From the NCBI RefSeq assembly GCF_036013955.1, contig NZ_CP107903.1, forward strand, positions 3,224,001 to 3,288,000: a stretch of DNA of 64,000 nucleotides, written 5' to 3'. Under the pieces are notes generated by a model. That model had not been told where the DNA came from. It saw only the letters and a program-made list of their open reading frames with translations, and did no database searches. Positions 24,616 to 34,867 of the stretch are shown here, one piece after another. A program made the position numbers and the translations under genes. The stretch is from Streptomyces sp. NBC_00459 (lineage in GTDB: Bacteria > Actinomycetota > Actinomycetes > Streptomycetales > Streptomycetaceae). Positions within the stretch are counted from its first letter, which is position 1. The number at the start of each line of letters is the position of its first letter.

Positions 24616-26379
24616 TCAGCCCTTCTTCAGCACCAGCTCCACGTTCCGGTCCCCCGCGTCCCCCGAGAGATCCATCCGTGCCCCCGGCGCGTTGAAGGAC
24701 AACTCCCGGTACAGGGCCGCCAGTCCCGTCTGTGACAGGTCCGCGTAGTCCGTCCGGTGCGGTGCCGCCGACTCCACCATCGTCGTGAACAGCGAGATCG
24801 TGCCGTCGTTGTTGTCCACCAGCTCGATGACTCGGGCCAGTTGGGGGAAGTCGATGTGTGACGCCGTGGAGATCTCCCAGAACGAGCGGTTGTCCGGGGC
24901 CGCGTGCGCGGTGACGACGTTGCGGTGGATGTGTCCGTTCACCCAGGCCAGGACGTTGCGGTGGCTGGCGAGGAGGGCCACGACGTCCGAACCGTCGTAG
25001 CGCTTTTCGTCCGGGTGGGCCGGGTCGCGGTGGGTGTTGGTCATCGACTCGCTGGTGTGGTGGCTGAAGACCACGACGTACGAGTCCTTGTGCTCCTGCA
25101 ACGTCCGGTGCAGCCAGCGCAGTTGGGCCGCGCCGATCGAGCCCTGGTAGTGGCCGCCCGGGTCGGTGGTGTCGATGCTGATGCCGACGACGTCGTCCGA
25201 GATGCGGAAGGTGTAGTACTGGGTGCCGGCGTCGAGGTTGGCCGTCGAGTAACCGTGGCCCACCGGACCCACGCCCGCGTACGCCGGGTCCAGGTGCGCC
25301 TTCAGATAGTCCGCCCGGGTGAACGGGGCCCTGCTCTCGTCCGGGGTGACCGGGCGCAGGTCGCGCGCGTGGGCCTGGATCAGCTCCCGGAAGCGGATGC
25401 CCCTCGGGTCGTCGGAGCTTCTGATCTGGTCCTGGAGGGCCTTGCTGCGTGCCGTCGGCAGATCCATCAGCTTCTTGCCGCCGACCGCGAAGTCGGTGAG
25501 GAAGGGGTCGCTGTGGGAGGCGTAGCAGCCGAGGGGCAGGGAGTCGTGGTTGCCGACCGTCGAGTACCAGGGCAGGTTCAGGCCGGGGCTGCGCACCTCC
25601 CGGATCGCCGCGTCGAGGAAGCCCTCGATGTGCGGGAAGCCGTGCTGCTTGTCGGAGTCGCGGGTGGCGGAGTCCGGCTGCCAGTAGAGCGGGAGTCCGC
25701 TGTTCTGGACGCCTTCGTAGTGGCGCGGGTCCCCGGTGTTCGGCGTCATCCGGCCGCCGCTCATCACCTTCATGAACCACTCCAGCTCGGAGCGCGCGTT
25801 GTTGTCCGTGTTGTCGCCGGTGGTCATCACGAAGTGCAGCGGGGAGCCGGTGACCGGGGCTCCGCGCAGGGCGTTGATCCGCTCGACCAGTGAGGTCGCG
25901 CCCTGCACCGACAGCGCCTCGTGCGGGCGCCAGGCGTGCCGGTCGGCCGAGCGCATGTACTCCAGGCGCAGCGGGTGCTGTACGTCGGTCAGGTGCAGGT
26001 CCGTGAACTGGACGAAGGCCGCCATGGTGGTCCGGCGGGCGGCACGGCCGGAGCGGGGTTCGGCCAGTTCGCTCCGTACGACCCGCTGCCAGGCCGGGCC
26101 GTCGCCGAGCCGCCGGTAGCCGCCCGCGCCGAGGGGCGCGGAGACGGTGTCGAGCGTGGTGCCCCGGACGGACGGGGCGAGGGCGGCCGGCGCCGCCCGG
26201 CGGGACACGGCCACCGGGCCCTCGGCGGGTGCGGCTTCGGTCACGGTGGCGGCCTGGCTGTCACTGGGCCGCATCCCGTAGCCGACGCCCGCCGAGACGG
26301 ACACCGCCCCGGCCGCGGCGAGTACCGTACGTCGATTGAGCCCGTGCGTGGAGCTTGCGACAGAGCGTGTGCGCGACAT
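24616..26379 (-). CDS. Tat-exported metallophosphoesterase, TIGR03767-like
   Basis: The 587-residue protein starts at the ATG at 26379 with GGGGAGA upstream. The N-terminus has a twin-arginine signal (LNRRTVLAAAGAVSVSAG). All calcineurin-like phosphoesterase motifs are present: FTDLHLTD (DxH), TTGDNTDN (GDN), TVGNHDS (GNHD), VVFSHHTS and NGHIHRN (GHxH), which bind two metal ions. Its length and the large insertion between GNHD and the C-terminal His match the actinobacterial TIGR03767 (PPA1498-type) group rather than phospholipases or 5'-nucleotidases. Export through Tat suggests that the metal is loaded in the cytoplasm. The substrate, a phosphate ester outside the cell, is unknown. Confidence 0.88.
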   Translation of the reverse strand: MSRTRSVASSTHGLNRRTVLAAAGAVSVSAGVGYGMRPSDSQAATVTEAAPAEGPVAVSRRAAPAALAPSVRGTTLDTVSAPLGAGGYRRLGDGPAWQRVVRSELAEPRSGRAARRTTMAAFVQFTDLHLTDVQHPLRLEYMRSADRHAWRPHEALSVQGATSLVERINALRGAPVTGSPLHFVMTTGDNTDNNARSELEWFMKVMSGGRMTPNTGDPRHYEGVQNSGLPLYWQPDSATRDSDKQHGFPHIEGFLDAAIREVRSPGLNLPWYSTVGNHDSLPLGCYASHSDPFLTDFAVGGKKLMDLPTARSKALQDQIRSSDDPRGIRFRELIQAHARDLRPVTPDESRAPFTRADYLKAHLDPAYAGVGPVGHGYSTANLDAGTQYYTFRISDDVVGISIDTTDPGGHYQGSIGAAQLRWLHRTLQEHKDSYVVVFSHHTSESMTNTHRDPAHPDEKRYDGSDVVALLASHRNVLAWVNGHIHRNVVTAHAAPDNRSFWEISTASHIDFPQLARVIELVDNNDGTISLFTTMVESAAPHRTDYADLSQTGLAALYRELSFNAPGARMDLSGDAGDRNVELVLKKG

Positions 26380-26610
26380 GGCGCGGTCTCCCCGAGTGCG
26401 AACGCGTCGGAAGTGGTCACGGGTGATCGCAAGTGCGAACGTCCCGCTCACTCTGGATGCTTGGCACCGGGGATGACCTGCGCGTGAACGAGGCTGCAAC
26501 GCGCGACGCCGATCTCCGTACGTCGATCTTGGGCCACCTCGCCCGTTCACGACCGCACGGCGAACGGCCCGGAGTCGGTCACTCCGTGTTCATCTGACGG
26601 GGTAGGTGAG

Positions 26611-27069
26611 CTACTCGCCCGCCTGCGCGACCCTCCCCGTGACCGGCCGCTCCCGCCACAGCTCCAGCCCGACGATGACCGTCCGCGCCCTCCGCAGTCC
26701 CGCCACCGCGTCCAGGTCGTGCCAGGCGGCGAGGTCGGTGGAGCCGTTCGTCTCCGGGCGGAGTTCGCCGCCGGTGACCACGCCCTCGTAGACCAACGCC
26801 ACACCCTGGTGGTCCACCGGGCGCCACCGGCGGTGGGTGAAGGTGCGGCGGCGGGAGTCGATGCCCAGCAGGCCCGTCACGTCGATGCGGTAGCCCGTCT
26901 CCTCCATGAGCTCGCGGCGGACCGTGTCGTACGGATCCTCGCCGTGCTCCATGCCGCCGCCCGGCAGCACCCACTCGTGGCCGCCCCCGTCGGCGGGGCT
27001 ACGGGCCAGCAGGATCTGTCCGTCGCGGACGACGACGGCGTACGCGGCGACCCGCAGCGTCTTACGCAT
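26611..27069 (-). CDS. Nudix hydrolase
   Basis: This 152-residue protein has the complete Nudix box GX5EX7REUXEEXGU (GGMEHGEDPYDTVRRELMEE, then TGYR), near residue 37. Nudix enzymes cleave nucleoside diphosphates linked to another moiety and need divalent metal. The short length and the lack of extra domains fit a MutT/ADP-ribose-type housecleaning enzyme; substrate not predictable. The start at 27069 gives MRKTLRVAAYAVVV, the usual first strand. It is divergent from the large subtilisin gene. Confidence 0.9.
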   Translation of the reverse strand: MRKTLRVAAYAVVVRDGQILLARSPADGGGHEWVLPGGGMEHGEDPYDTVRRELMEETGYRIDVTGLLGIDSRRRTFTHRRWRPVDHQGVALVYEGVVTGGELRPETNGSTDLAAWHDLDAVAGLRRARTVIVGLELWRERPVTGRVAQAGE

Positions 27070-27355
27070 AGGGGGACGCTAGCGCGCGGGTCGGGAATGT
27101 TCAGGTGGATTGTCTCCGGACGACGACGGGTAGACGTAGAACGCCGAGTACAAAGCGCCGCGATTCGGACTCCATCCAGCCAAAGCGCATCGCGGGTTTT
27201 CCCCACTCGTTCATATAGTTTCGGTCAACCATCCCCAAACATCCGCCCCTTAGGTAAAGCTATGTGATCGTCCGGGGTCATATTCCGGACGCTCTTGGCC
27301 AAGGTCGATCAACTCGGCCGCTCAACGCACGCTCCTTTACCTACAAGGGATGCCG

Positions 27356-30300
27356 ATGACCCTCACCCCTCAGCGCGAACCGATCTCGGGCGCGAGACGT
27401 GTGGCGCGCATAGCCGTCGCCGCCGGACTGGTGGCCGCGCTCTCCGCGGCAGGGCCCATACCCATGGCCTTCTCCGCGGACTCGGCGACGGACGCGGCCC
27501 CGGCCGACGGCGCCGTCAAGTCGGCACACGACAAGCTCGGTTCCGACGACGCCGAACTCCTCTCCGAGGCCAAGGCCGACGGCGACAAGACCGTCACGAT
27601 GATGATCGCGACCGCGCCCGGCAAGACCGAGCAGGTCGCCGCGCAGCTGGACGCGGTCCAGGGCGGCCTCGTCGGCCGGACCTTCGACAAGGTCGGCTAC
27701 GTCCGCGCCTCCGTCCCGACCGCCAAGGCCGACGCGGCCATCGCCGCCGCCGCCAAGCTCTCCTCCGTCCACGGGATCGACCTGCGTCAGGACATCCCGC
27801 TGGACGACCCGACGCCGAGTGCCGACACCGCCTCCGCCCCCCAGGCGCGTGCCACCAAGACCTACACGGCGCCCGACAAGAACACGCCCGCCGTGAACCC
27901 GTACAACCCGTCCTTCGAGACGGGCGCCGTCGACTTCGTGAAGAAGAACCCGAAGGCGGACGGCCGGGGCATCACCATCGGCATCCTCGACTCCGGTATC
28001 GACCTGGCGCACCCCGCGCTGCAGAAGACCACCACCGGCGAGCGCAAGATCGTCGACTGGGTGACGGCCACCGACCCGGTCTCCGACGGCGACGGCAGCT
28101 GGCTGCGGCAGACGAGGGTGGTCTCCGGCCCGGCCTTCTCCATCACCACGGCCAGCCAGGGCACCGAGAACTTCACGGCGCCGGTCGGCGAAGCCAAGTT
28201 CAGCTACTTCTCCGAGGCCGTCACCGCCGGCGGCGACCAGCTCGGTGACGTCAACCGCGACGGCGACAAGACCGACGTCTGGGGCGTGCTGTACAACGCC
28301 GCCGCCGGCACGGTCACCGTCGACGTGAACGACAACCACGACTTCACCGACGACACGCCGATGAAGGCCTACAAGGACGGCTACCAGGTCGGCTACTTCG
28401 GGACGGACAACCCGGCGACCGACGTCGTCGAGCGCATCCCGTTCGTCGTCGAGATCCGCAAGGACGTCGTCTACAACGCGGCCGGCGCGAAGGCCGACTA
28501 CGCGAACATCGGCATGATCTCGTCCGAGCACGGCACCCACGTCGCCGGTATCACCGCGGCGAACAGCCTGTTCGGCGGCAAGATGAACGGTGCCGCGCCC
28601 GGCGCCAAGCTCGTGTCGTCCCGCGCCTGCGTCTTCGGCCCGGGCTGCACCAACGTCGCGCTGACCGAGGGCATGATCGACCTCGTCGTCAACCGTGGCG
28701 TCGACATCGTCAACATGTCGATCGGTGGCCTCCCGGCCCTGAACGACGGCAACAACGCGCGCGCCGAGCTGTACACGCGTCTGATCGACACGTACGGCGT
28801 CCAGCTCGTGATCTCGGCCGGCAACTCCGGCCCCGGTGCCAACACGATCGGTGACCCCGGTCTGGCCGACAAGGTCATCTCGGTCGGCGCGTCCATCTCC
28901 AAGGAGACCTGGGCGTCCAACTACGGCTCGATCGTGTCGAGGAAGTACGCGATGCTGCCGTTCTCCTCGCGCGGCCCGCGTGAGGACGGCGGCTTCGCGC
29001 CGACGATCACCGCGCCCGGCGCCTCGATCAACACCACGCAGACCTGGCTGCCCGGCTCCCCGGTCGCCCAGGCGGGCTACACCCTGCCGGCCGGCTACTC
29101 GATGCTCCAGGGCACCTCGATGGCGTCCCCGCAGGCCGCCGGCGCCTCCGCGCTGCTGCTGTCCGCCGCCAAGCAGAAGGGCATCGCCCTCTCCCCGGCC
29201 AACCTCCGCACGGCCCTGGCCACGCACGCCGACCACATCGAAGGTACGCAGGCGTACGAGGAAGGCGCCGGCCTCATCAACATCGTGGACGCGTGGAAGG
29301 CCATCACGGCCGGTGCCACCGCCCTCGACTACACCGTCAAGGCCCCGGTCGACACCGCGCTCGACCAGGCTCTGAAGACCCCCGGTTTCGGCACCGGCCT
29401 CTACGACCGCGAAGGCGGCCTCAAGCTCGGCGTCAGCAAGACGTACGACGTCACCGTGACGCGTACGTCCGGTCCCGCCAAGGCGATCCGGCACGACCTG
29501 CGCTTCAGGAACAACACCGGTGGCACCTTCAGGATCGCCGGCAAGGAAGACGTCAGCCTGGCGCTGAACAAGCCGGTCACCGTCAAGGTCGTCGCGAACT
29601 CGAAGACGGCCGGCATCAAGAGCGCGATCCTTGAGGTCGACGACCCGCAGACCGAGGTCGTCGACAAGCAGATCATGACCACGGTCGTGATCTCGAAGCC
29701 GGTCAAGTACACGTTCTCCGCGTCGGGCTCGGTCCAGCGCAACAGCACCAAGTCCTACTTCCTGACCGTTCCCGAGGGCGCCAAGACCCTTGAGGTCGCG
29801 ATCAGCGGACTGGCGGCCACCAGCCAGACCCGGTTCATCTCGATCCACCCGTACGGTGTCGCGGTCGAGGACACGGGCACGCCGTACTGCTACAGCAACT
29901 ACCCGAACACCAACGGCTGCGCGCCCGACGTGCGTTCGTACCCGAACCCGCAGGCCGGTGTCTGGGAGGTCGAGGTCGAGTCGCGCCGTACGTCGCCGCT
30001 GCTCGACAACCCGTACAAGCTGGACGCCACCGTCCTGGGCGCGACCTTCGACCCGGACGTCGTGACCGTTCCCGAGGCCAAGGTCGGTACGCCGATCGCC
30101 GCCTCCTGGAAGGTGACGAACAACCTCGCCGCGGTCGACGGCAAGCTGGCCGGCGGTCCGCTCGGCTCTTCGCTGAACGCCCGTCCGACCATCGCCGAAG
30201 GTGAGACCCAGACGACCACGGTCGAGGTGCCCGCGGGCGCCGCGTCCCTGGACGTCGCCATCGGCAACGTCTCCGACACGGCCGCCGACCTCGACCTGGT

Positions 30301-30664
30301 CGTGTACAACGCGGCCGGTACCGCGGTCGGCACCTCCGCCGACGGCGACTCGGAGGAGGCGGTCTCCATCGCCTCGCCCGCCGCCGGCACGTACACCGTC
30401 GAGGTCATCGGCTACGCGGTCCCGGCCGGCTCGACGGCCTACGACTACCAGGACGTCTTCTACTCGGCCGCCCTGGGCTCCATCCAGGTCGCCGACTCCC
30501 CGGTGAAGCTCGGCACGGGCGCCTCGACGACCGTCTCCGGCAACATCGTCGCCTCGGCGCCCGCACCTGCGGGCCGTGAGTTCTTCGGCCAGGTGTCCCT
30601 GGTGAACGCGCACGGCACGGTCGCCGGTATCGGCAACGTGAAGATCGAGAAGGTCACGCCGTAG
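27356..30664 (+). CDS. Large secreted subtilisin-family serine peptidase (S8)
   Basis: The protein has about 1102 residues. Of two in-frame ATGs, 27356 has AAGGG at the right distance; 27350 abuts it. A signal peptide (residues 1-40) is followed by an inhibitor-like propeptide and then the S8 catalytic domain. The triad is visible: Asp212 (GILDSGID), His392 (HGTHVAG) and Ser588 (GTSMASP). The 180-residue gap between Asp and His is an insertion compared with simple subtilisins. The C-terminal ~400 residues form beta-rich domains including PPC-like segments (SLDVAIGNVSDTAADLDLVV). It is probably processed outside the cell. It lies after a 286-base gap and ends at a strong terminator. Confidence 0.93.
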   Translation: MTLTPQREPISGARRVARIAVAAGLVAALSAAGPIPMAFSADSATDAAPADGAVKSAHDKLGSDDAELLSEAKADGDKTVTMMIATAPGKTEQVAAQLDAVQGGLVGRTFDKVGYVRASVPTAKADAAIAAAAKLSSVHGIDLRQDIPLDDPTPSADTASAPQARATKTYTAPDKNTPAVNPYNPSFETGAVDFVKKNPKADGRGITIGILDSGIDLAHPALQKTTTGERKIVDWVTATDPVSDGDGSWLRQTRVVSGPAFSITTASQGTENFTAPVGEAKFSYFSEAVTAGGDQLGDVNRDGDKTDVWGVLYNAAAGTVTVDVNDNHDFTDDTPMKAYKDGYQVGYFGTDNPATDVVERIPFVVEIRKDVVYNAAGAKADYANIGMISSEHGTHVAGITAANSLFGGKMNGAAPGAKLVSSRACVFGPGCTNVALTEGMIDLVVNRGVDIVNMSIGGLPALNDGNNARAELYTRLIDTYGVQLVISAGNSGPGANTIGDPGLADKVISVGASISKETWASNYGSIVSRKYAMLPFSSRGPREDGGFAPTITAPGASINTTQTWLPGSPVAQAGYTLPAGYSMLQGTSMASPQAAGASALLLSAAKQKGIALSPANLRTALATHADHIEGTQAYEEGAGLINIVDAWKAITAGATALDYTVKAPVDTALDQALKTPGFGTGLYDREGGLKLGVSKTYDVTVTRTSGPAKAIRHDLRFRNNTGGTFRIAGKEDVSLALNKPVTVKVVANSKTAGIKSAILEVDDPQTEVVDKQIMTTVVISKPVKYTFSASGSVQRNSTKSYFLTVPEGAKTLEVAISGLAATSQTRFISIHPYGVAVEDTGTPYCYSNYPNTNGCAPDVRSYPNPQAGVWEVEVESRRTSPLLDNPYKLDATVLGATFDPDVVTVPEAKVGTPIAASWKVTNNLAAVDGKLAGGPLGSSLNARPTIAEGETQTTTVEVPAGAASLDVAIGNVSDTAADLDLVVYNAAGTAVGTSADGDSEEAVSIASPAAGTYTVEVIGYAVPAGSTAYDYQDVFYSAALGSIQVADSPVKLGTGASTTVSGNIVASAPAPAGREFFGQVSLVNAHGTVAGIGNVKIEKVTP

Positions 30665-30681
30665 CGGTAGGCACGACCGAA

Positions 30682-30723
30682 GGGCGGGCGTCCGGTACCT
30701 GGTACCGGGCGCCCGCCCCTTTT
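30682..30723 (+). terminator. Intrinsic terminator after the subtilisin gene
   Basis: A long GC-rich hairpin (GGGCGGGCG...CGCCCGCCC with inner CCGGTACC/GGTACCGG) is followed by CTTTT. Confidence 0.85.
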
Positions 30724-30738
30724 CGGTTCACTCGCGGT

Positions 30739-31560
30739 TCAGTCGCACGGCAGGGTGCGTGATTTCGGCAACGCCGCCGTGATCCAGTCCCGTTGGGCGG
30801 CGATCTCCTTCTCGTCGGTGGTCCAGGTGTCGGGGGACGCGGCGCCCGTCGGAATGCCGATCAGGGTGTGGTCGCCCACGGTCAGCCGGGGGTCGACCTC
30901 CTGGTCCATCACGAACGTCACCTCGGCCGGGCCCTTGTCCGGCTTGTAGTAGCGGGCCACACGCAGGGTGATCCGGTCCTGGTCGGCGCCCGGTCCGGGG
31001 TCGACGGCGATGACCGTGCCCTCGACGACCAGACGGGCGCAGGAGAGGTATCCGGCGGGGCTCAGCGCACCCGCGTCGGCACCGTCCTTGGCACCCGCGC
31101 CGCTCCCGCTGTCCGGGTCGAGCGAGTAGGAAGGCACGGCGCCGGAGTCGGCCGACGAGGTCGTCGCCGCGTCGTCGGTCCCCTTCCCGGCCTGCGAGAG
31201 GAGCCACCCCGCCCCCGTGACCAGGGTCCCCGCGGCGGTCACGGCGGCGACACCGAGGGCGAGGGTGCGCAGCGGACGCCAGTACGGCCGTTCCCGCACC
31301 GGGACGCGGACCGGCTTCGGCGCCGACTCGCGTGCGGGCCTTCGTACCGCCCCCGATTCCGCCCCCGATTCCGTCTCCGTGCGTACCTGCGACGCCAGTG
31401 CGCCGCCGATGAGCCCCAACTGCTCGCGCAGCAGCGCCACATCGGCCGCCGCCGACCAGTGCTCGGCCATGAAGTCGGCGTCCGTGAGTGCCTCTTCGGG
31501 CAGCGGATCGTCCGTCAGTGCGGCCATCAACGCGTCCACGCCGTCGTATTCGGCGGCCAT
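30739..31560 (-). CDS. Membrane protein coupled to ECF sigma factor (anti-sigma-like)
   Basis: The 273-residue protein begins one base after the sigma factor stop (TGA-C-ATG), so the two are translated together. The N-terminal ~90 residues are acidic and cytoplasmic, followed by one membrane helix (LALGVAAVTAAGTLVTGAGW, about residues 98-117) and an external region with a Cys pair (LSCARL, TLPCD). The layout and coupling suggest an anti-sigma factor that holds the sigma factor at the membrane. It lacks the HxxxCxxC zinc motif of ZAS anti-sigma factors, so the mode would be atypical. The outer part looks like a lipoprotein-type sensor or enzyme domain and is not recognised. Confidence 0.7.
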   Translation of the reverse strand: MAAEYDGVDALMAALTDDPLPEEALTDADFMAEHWSAAADVALLREQLGLIGGALASQVRTETESGAESGAVRRPARESAPKPVRVPVRERPYWRPLRTLALGVAAVTAAGTLVTGAGWLLSQAGKGTDDAATTSSADSGAVPSYSLDPDSGSGAGAKDGADAGALSPAGYLSCARLVVEGTVIAVDPGPGADQDRITLRVARYYKPDKGPAEVTFVMDQEVDPRLTVGDHTLIGIPTGAASPDTWTTDEKEIAAQRDWITAALPKSRTLPCD

Positions 31561-31561
31561 G

Positions 31562-32098
31562 TCACACCACCTCGTCCTCGTGCAGGCGGGTGCGCAATGC
31601 CCGTACCGCCGTGTGCAACCTGCTCTTGACCGTGCCCTCCGGGATGCCCAGTTCCTCGGCGATCCCGCGTACCGGCAGGTCGGCGTAGAAGCGAAGGACC
31701 AGCACCTGGCGCTGGGGGTCGGGCAGGTCGTCGAGCCCTCGGGCCACGGCGAGGGAGAGCAGGCTCGTCTCCTCGCCGGAAGGGTGGGCCACCGGCTGGC
31801 GCAGGGAGGCCAGCCGTTCCCCCAGCCGTTCCTGGCGGCGCTTGGCCCGGTGCCAGTCCATGGCGAGGTTGGAGGCGACGACCGCCGCCCACGCCGACAC
31901 GTCACGCGGTGCCTCGTGTCCGTTCGCGGTGCGTTCCAGCAGCCGCAGGCGGACCTGCTGTACCCCGTCCAGCAGGTCCGCCTGCGGCACGCCGCCGAGC
32001 GCGAGCACCGCCCTGACCCTGCGCTCCTGCGCCGGGTCCAGCGGGTCGCCGTGTTCGTCCTCCTGGACGCGCCGGGCCTTTCTGCGCAGCACAAGCAC
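31562..32098 (-). CDS. ECF RNA polymerase sigma factor
   Basis: The 178-residue protein starts at the GTG at 32098, just after GAGGGGGAGGG. Region 2 is recognisable (LLDGVQQVRLRLLERT, then WAAVVASNLAMDWHR) and region 4 carries the helix-turn-helix VRGIAEELGIPEGTVKSRLH. These are the two domains of group IV (extracytoplasmic function) sigma factors, which lack regions 1.1 and 3. It is the first gene of a two-gene operon with the membrane protein downstream. The promoter specificity cannot be read; the 399-base region upstream, shared with asd, should contain any autoregulated promoter. Confidence 0.9.
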   Translation of the reverse strand: MLVLRRKARRVQEDEHGDPLDPAQERRVRAVLALGGVPQADLLDGVQQVRLRLLERTANGHEAPRDVSAWAAVVASNLAMDWHRAKRRQERLGERLASLRQPVAHPSGEETSLLSLAVARGLDDLPDPQRQVLVLRFYADLPVRGIAEELGIPEGTVKSRLHTAVRALRTRLHEDEVV

Positions 32099-33517
<1,419 letters not shown>

Positions 33518-33563
33518 CCGCCCCGCGCGGTAGGAATGGCGACACTACCGCGAGTACGACTCA

Positions 33564-33596
33564 GGGGGTGCCCACCGGCTACCGGTGGGCACCCCC
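33564..33596. terminator. Terminator between asd and mazF
   Basis: A 15-bp perfect stem (GGGGGTGCCCACCGG / CCGGTGGGCACCCCC) with a 3-base loop; serves both convergent genes. Confidence 0.85.
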
Positions 33597-33609
33597 TTCG
33601 CGTAGGGAC

Positions 33610-33957
33610 TCAGAGTGCCAGGTGCCGCCGCAGCGCCACGTCGATCTCGGCCATCCGCTGCCGGGGTACGGAGCCGATCGCGCGCAACAGCCTCTCCGGC
33701 GCGAGGGCCCGTACCTGCTCGCACTGGACCTTGGAGTCCTTGGGCAGGCCACACTCCGCCGCGGGCAGCAGCACCTGGAAGGGGTACACCCGCGAGGTGT
33801 TCGACGTCAGCGGCACGAGCGTCACCACGCCCTGCTTCGTCCGGGCCACCGCGGCATTGGCCGCGTCGTTCGAGACGACAACGGCCGGACGCGCCTTGTT
33901 GGCCTCGCTGCCGCGTGCCGGCTCATAGTCGACCAGGTAGATGTCACCGCGCTTCAT
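33610..33957 (-). CDS. mazF: MazF/PemK-type endoribonuclease toxin
   Basis: The 115-residue toxin has the PemK/MazF fold start MKRGDIYLVDYEPARGSE, the RPAVVVSND strand with its catalytic Arg and the TSNT segment (VPLTSNT), typical of mRNA interferases that cut at short sequences. It overlaps the 3' end of the antitoxin gene by 14 bases, the usual toxin-antitoxin order. Local sequence between the pair and the next gene is AT-rich compared with the surroundings, which would fit acquisition by transfer. Cleavage specificity is unknown. Confidence 0.9.
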   Translation of the reverse strand: MKRGDIYLVDYEPARGSEANKARPAVVVSNDAANAAVARTKQGVVTLVPLTSNTSRVYPFQVLLPAAECGLPKDSKVQCEQVRALAPERLLRAIGSVPRQRMAEIDVALRRHLAL

Positions 33958-34174
33958 CGGTGAGCCCGTCCGCCGAGAACTGATCCCAGAACGCCGCGTC
34001 CTCACTGCCGTCCCATTCGGCGAAGGCCTCCGCGTACTCCTCCTCCAGCCGAGCGGCGCGCAGGAGTTCGATGGCGTCGTGTATCACCGCGGATCGCGAC
34101 GCCGCCTCTGTTCTCTGCGCGTACTCGTCGACGAAGGAAACGTCCTCCTGAGGCAGGCTCACACTGATCTTCAT
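33944..34174 (-). CDS. mazE: Ribbon-helix-helix antitoxin (MazE-type)
   Basis: The 76-residue protein begins with a ribbon strand and helices typical of the RHH/MetJ-Arc-CopG fold (MKISVSLPQEDVSFVDEY, then ASRSAVIHDAIELL). The C-terminal half is acidic and rich in Glu, Asp and Trp, matching the toxin-binding tail of MazE-like antitoxins. It overlaps the toxin start and precedes it, consistent with autoregulation of one promoter. A TATATT-like -10 lies at 34199-34204 (minus strand) and a TAGTACTA palindrome at 34213-34220 could be its operator. Confidence 0.85.
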   Translation of the reverse strand: MKISVSLPQEDVSFVDEYAQRTEAASRSAVIHDAIELLRAARLEEEYAEAFAEWDGSEDAAFWDQFSADGLTDEAR

Positions 34175-34198
34175 ACCTCCACGGTAACAGAGTAGGAA

Positions 34199-34220
34199 AA
34201 TATAGGCACTATTAGTACTA
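34199..34220 (-). promoter_or_regulatory. AT-rich promoter and palindrome for the toxin-antitoxin pair
   Basis: The minus strand reads TATATT (34204-34199), 24 bases before the antitoxin start. A perfect TAGTACTA palindrome lies just upstream. This is the most AT-rich short stretch nearby. Confidence 0.45.
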
Positions 34221-34243
34221 CCGTTCGCCCCTTCATCCCCACC

Positions 34244-34756
34244 TCAGCCCCTCCCCACCTCATAGAGAAAGCACCCGTACTCCACCGCCCGCACATGCAC
34301 GACAGCCACCCCCGGATCAGCGAACGCCTCCCCGAAGGCCTCCTCGTCCACCACCTCCACCAGCCGCCCCCCGACGATCCGCCCCTCCCGGTCGTACCGC
34401 CGCAGCACCCGCCGGGTCCCCGCGAACGGATACCCCTCCCCCACCGCCGGCCCGGGGCATGCCCCGGCCTCCGCGTGGATGAAGACCGGCCCCTGCTCGT
34501 CGTACGCCCCGGGGTCGGCCCCCGTCTCCGCCGCCCACCGCCGCAGCGGGGCGTAGGAGACGAGGGCGACGCGCTCCCCCGGGGTGCTGTGGCGCAGACA
34601 GCAGCGGAGCGGCGAGCCGCCCTCGGTGTCGGTCTCGGGAACCAACTCGCGTCCCGCATCGTCAGCAGAACGCAGCCTCTTGAGGATCAGAGGACCAATG
34701 GGGCGTACGGCGTACGTGATGCGTGCTTTCGCGCGTGTTGTCGTGTGCGTCGTCAT
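34244..34756 (-). CDS. DUF1203 domain protein
   Basis: The 170-residue protein starts at the ATG at 34756 with GGAG directly upstream. The conserved DUF1203 core is visible: PLRCCLRHSTPGERVALVSY near residue 51, GPVFIHAEAG near 94 and the Tyr-rich end VEYGCFLYEVGRG. The family is widespread in bacteria and its function is unknown. The gene lies between the toxin-antitoxin pair and the divergent second pepN. Confidence 0.85.
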   Translation of the reverse strand: MTTHTTTRAKARITYAVRPIGPLILKRLRSADDAGRELVPETDTEGGSPLRCCLRHSTPGERVALVSYAPLRRWAAETGADPGAYDEQGPVFIHAEAGACPGPAVGEGYPFAGTRRVLRRYDREGRIVGGRLVEVVDEEAFGEAFADPGVAVVHVRAVEYGCFLYEVGRG

Positions 34757-34867
34757 GGCTCCACGTTCGCGCCTGTCCACCCCGCCCACCGGCGGGTTCC
34801 GGACATCGCGTCGGCCGCGGATCCCATGGAAGGATGGCGCAACCCACACATACGAGGAGATGACCGC

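Noticed and set aside
27341..30613. A 1090-codon open frame opposite the subtilisin gene
   Set aside because: It mirrors the plus-strand gene; long antisense frames are expected in high-GC DNA, it has no recognisable domain and its composition is repetitive (Gly/Arg/Asp/Val).
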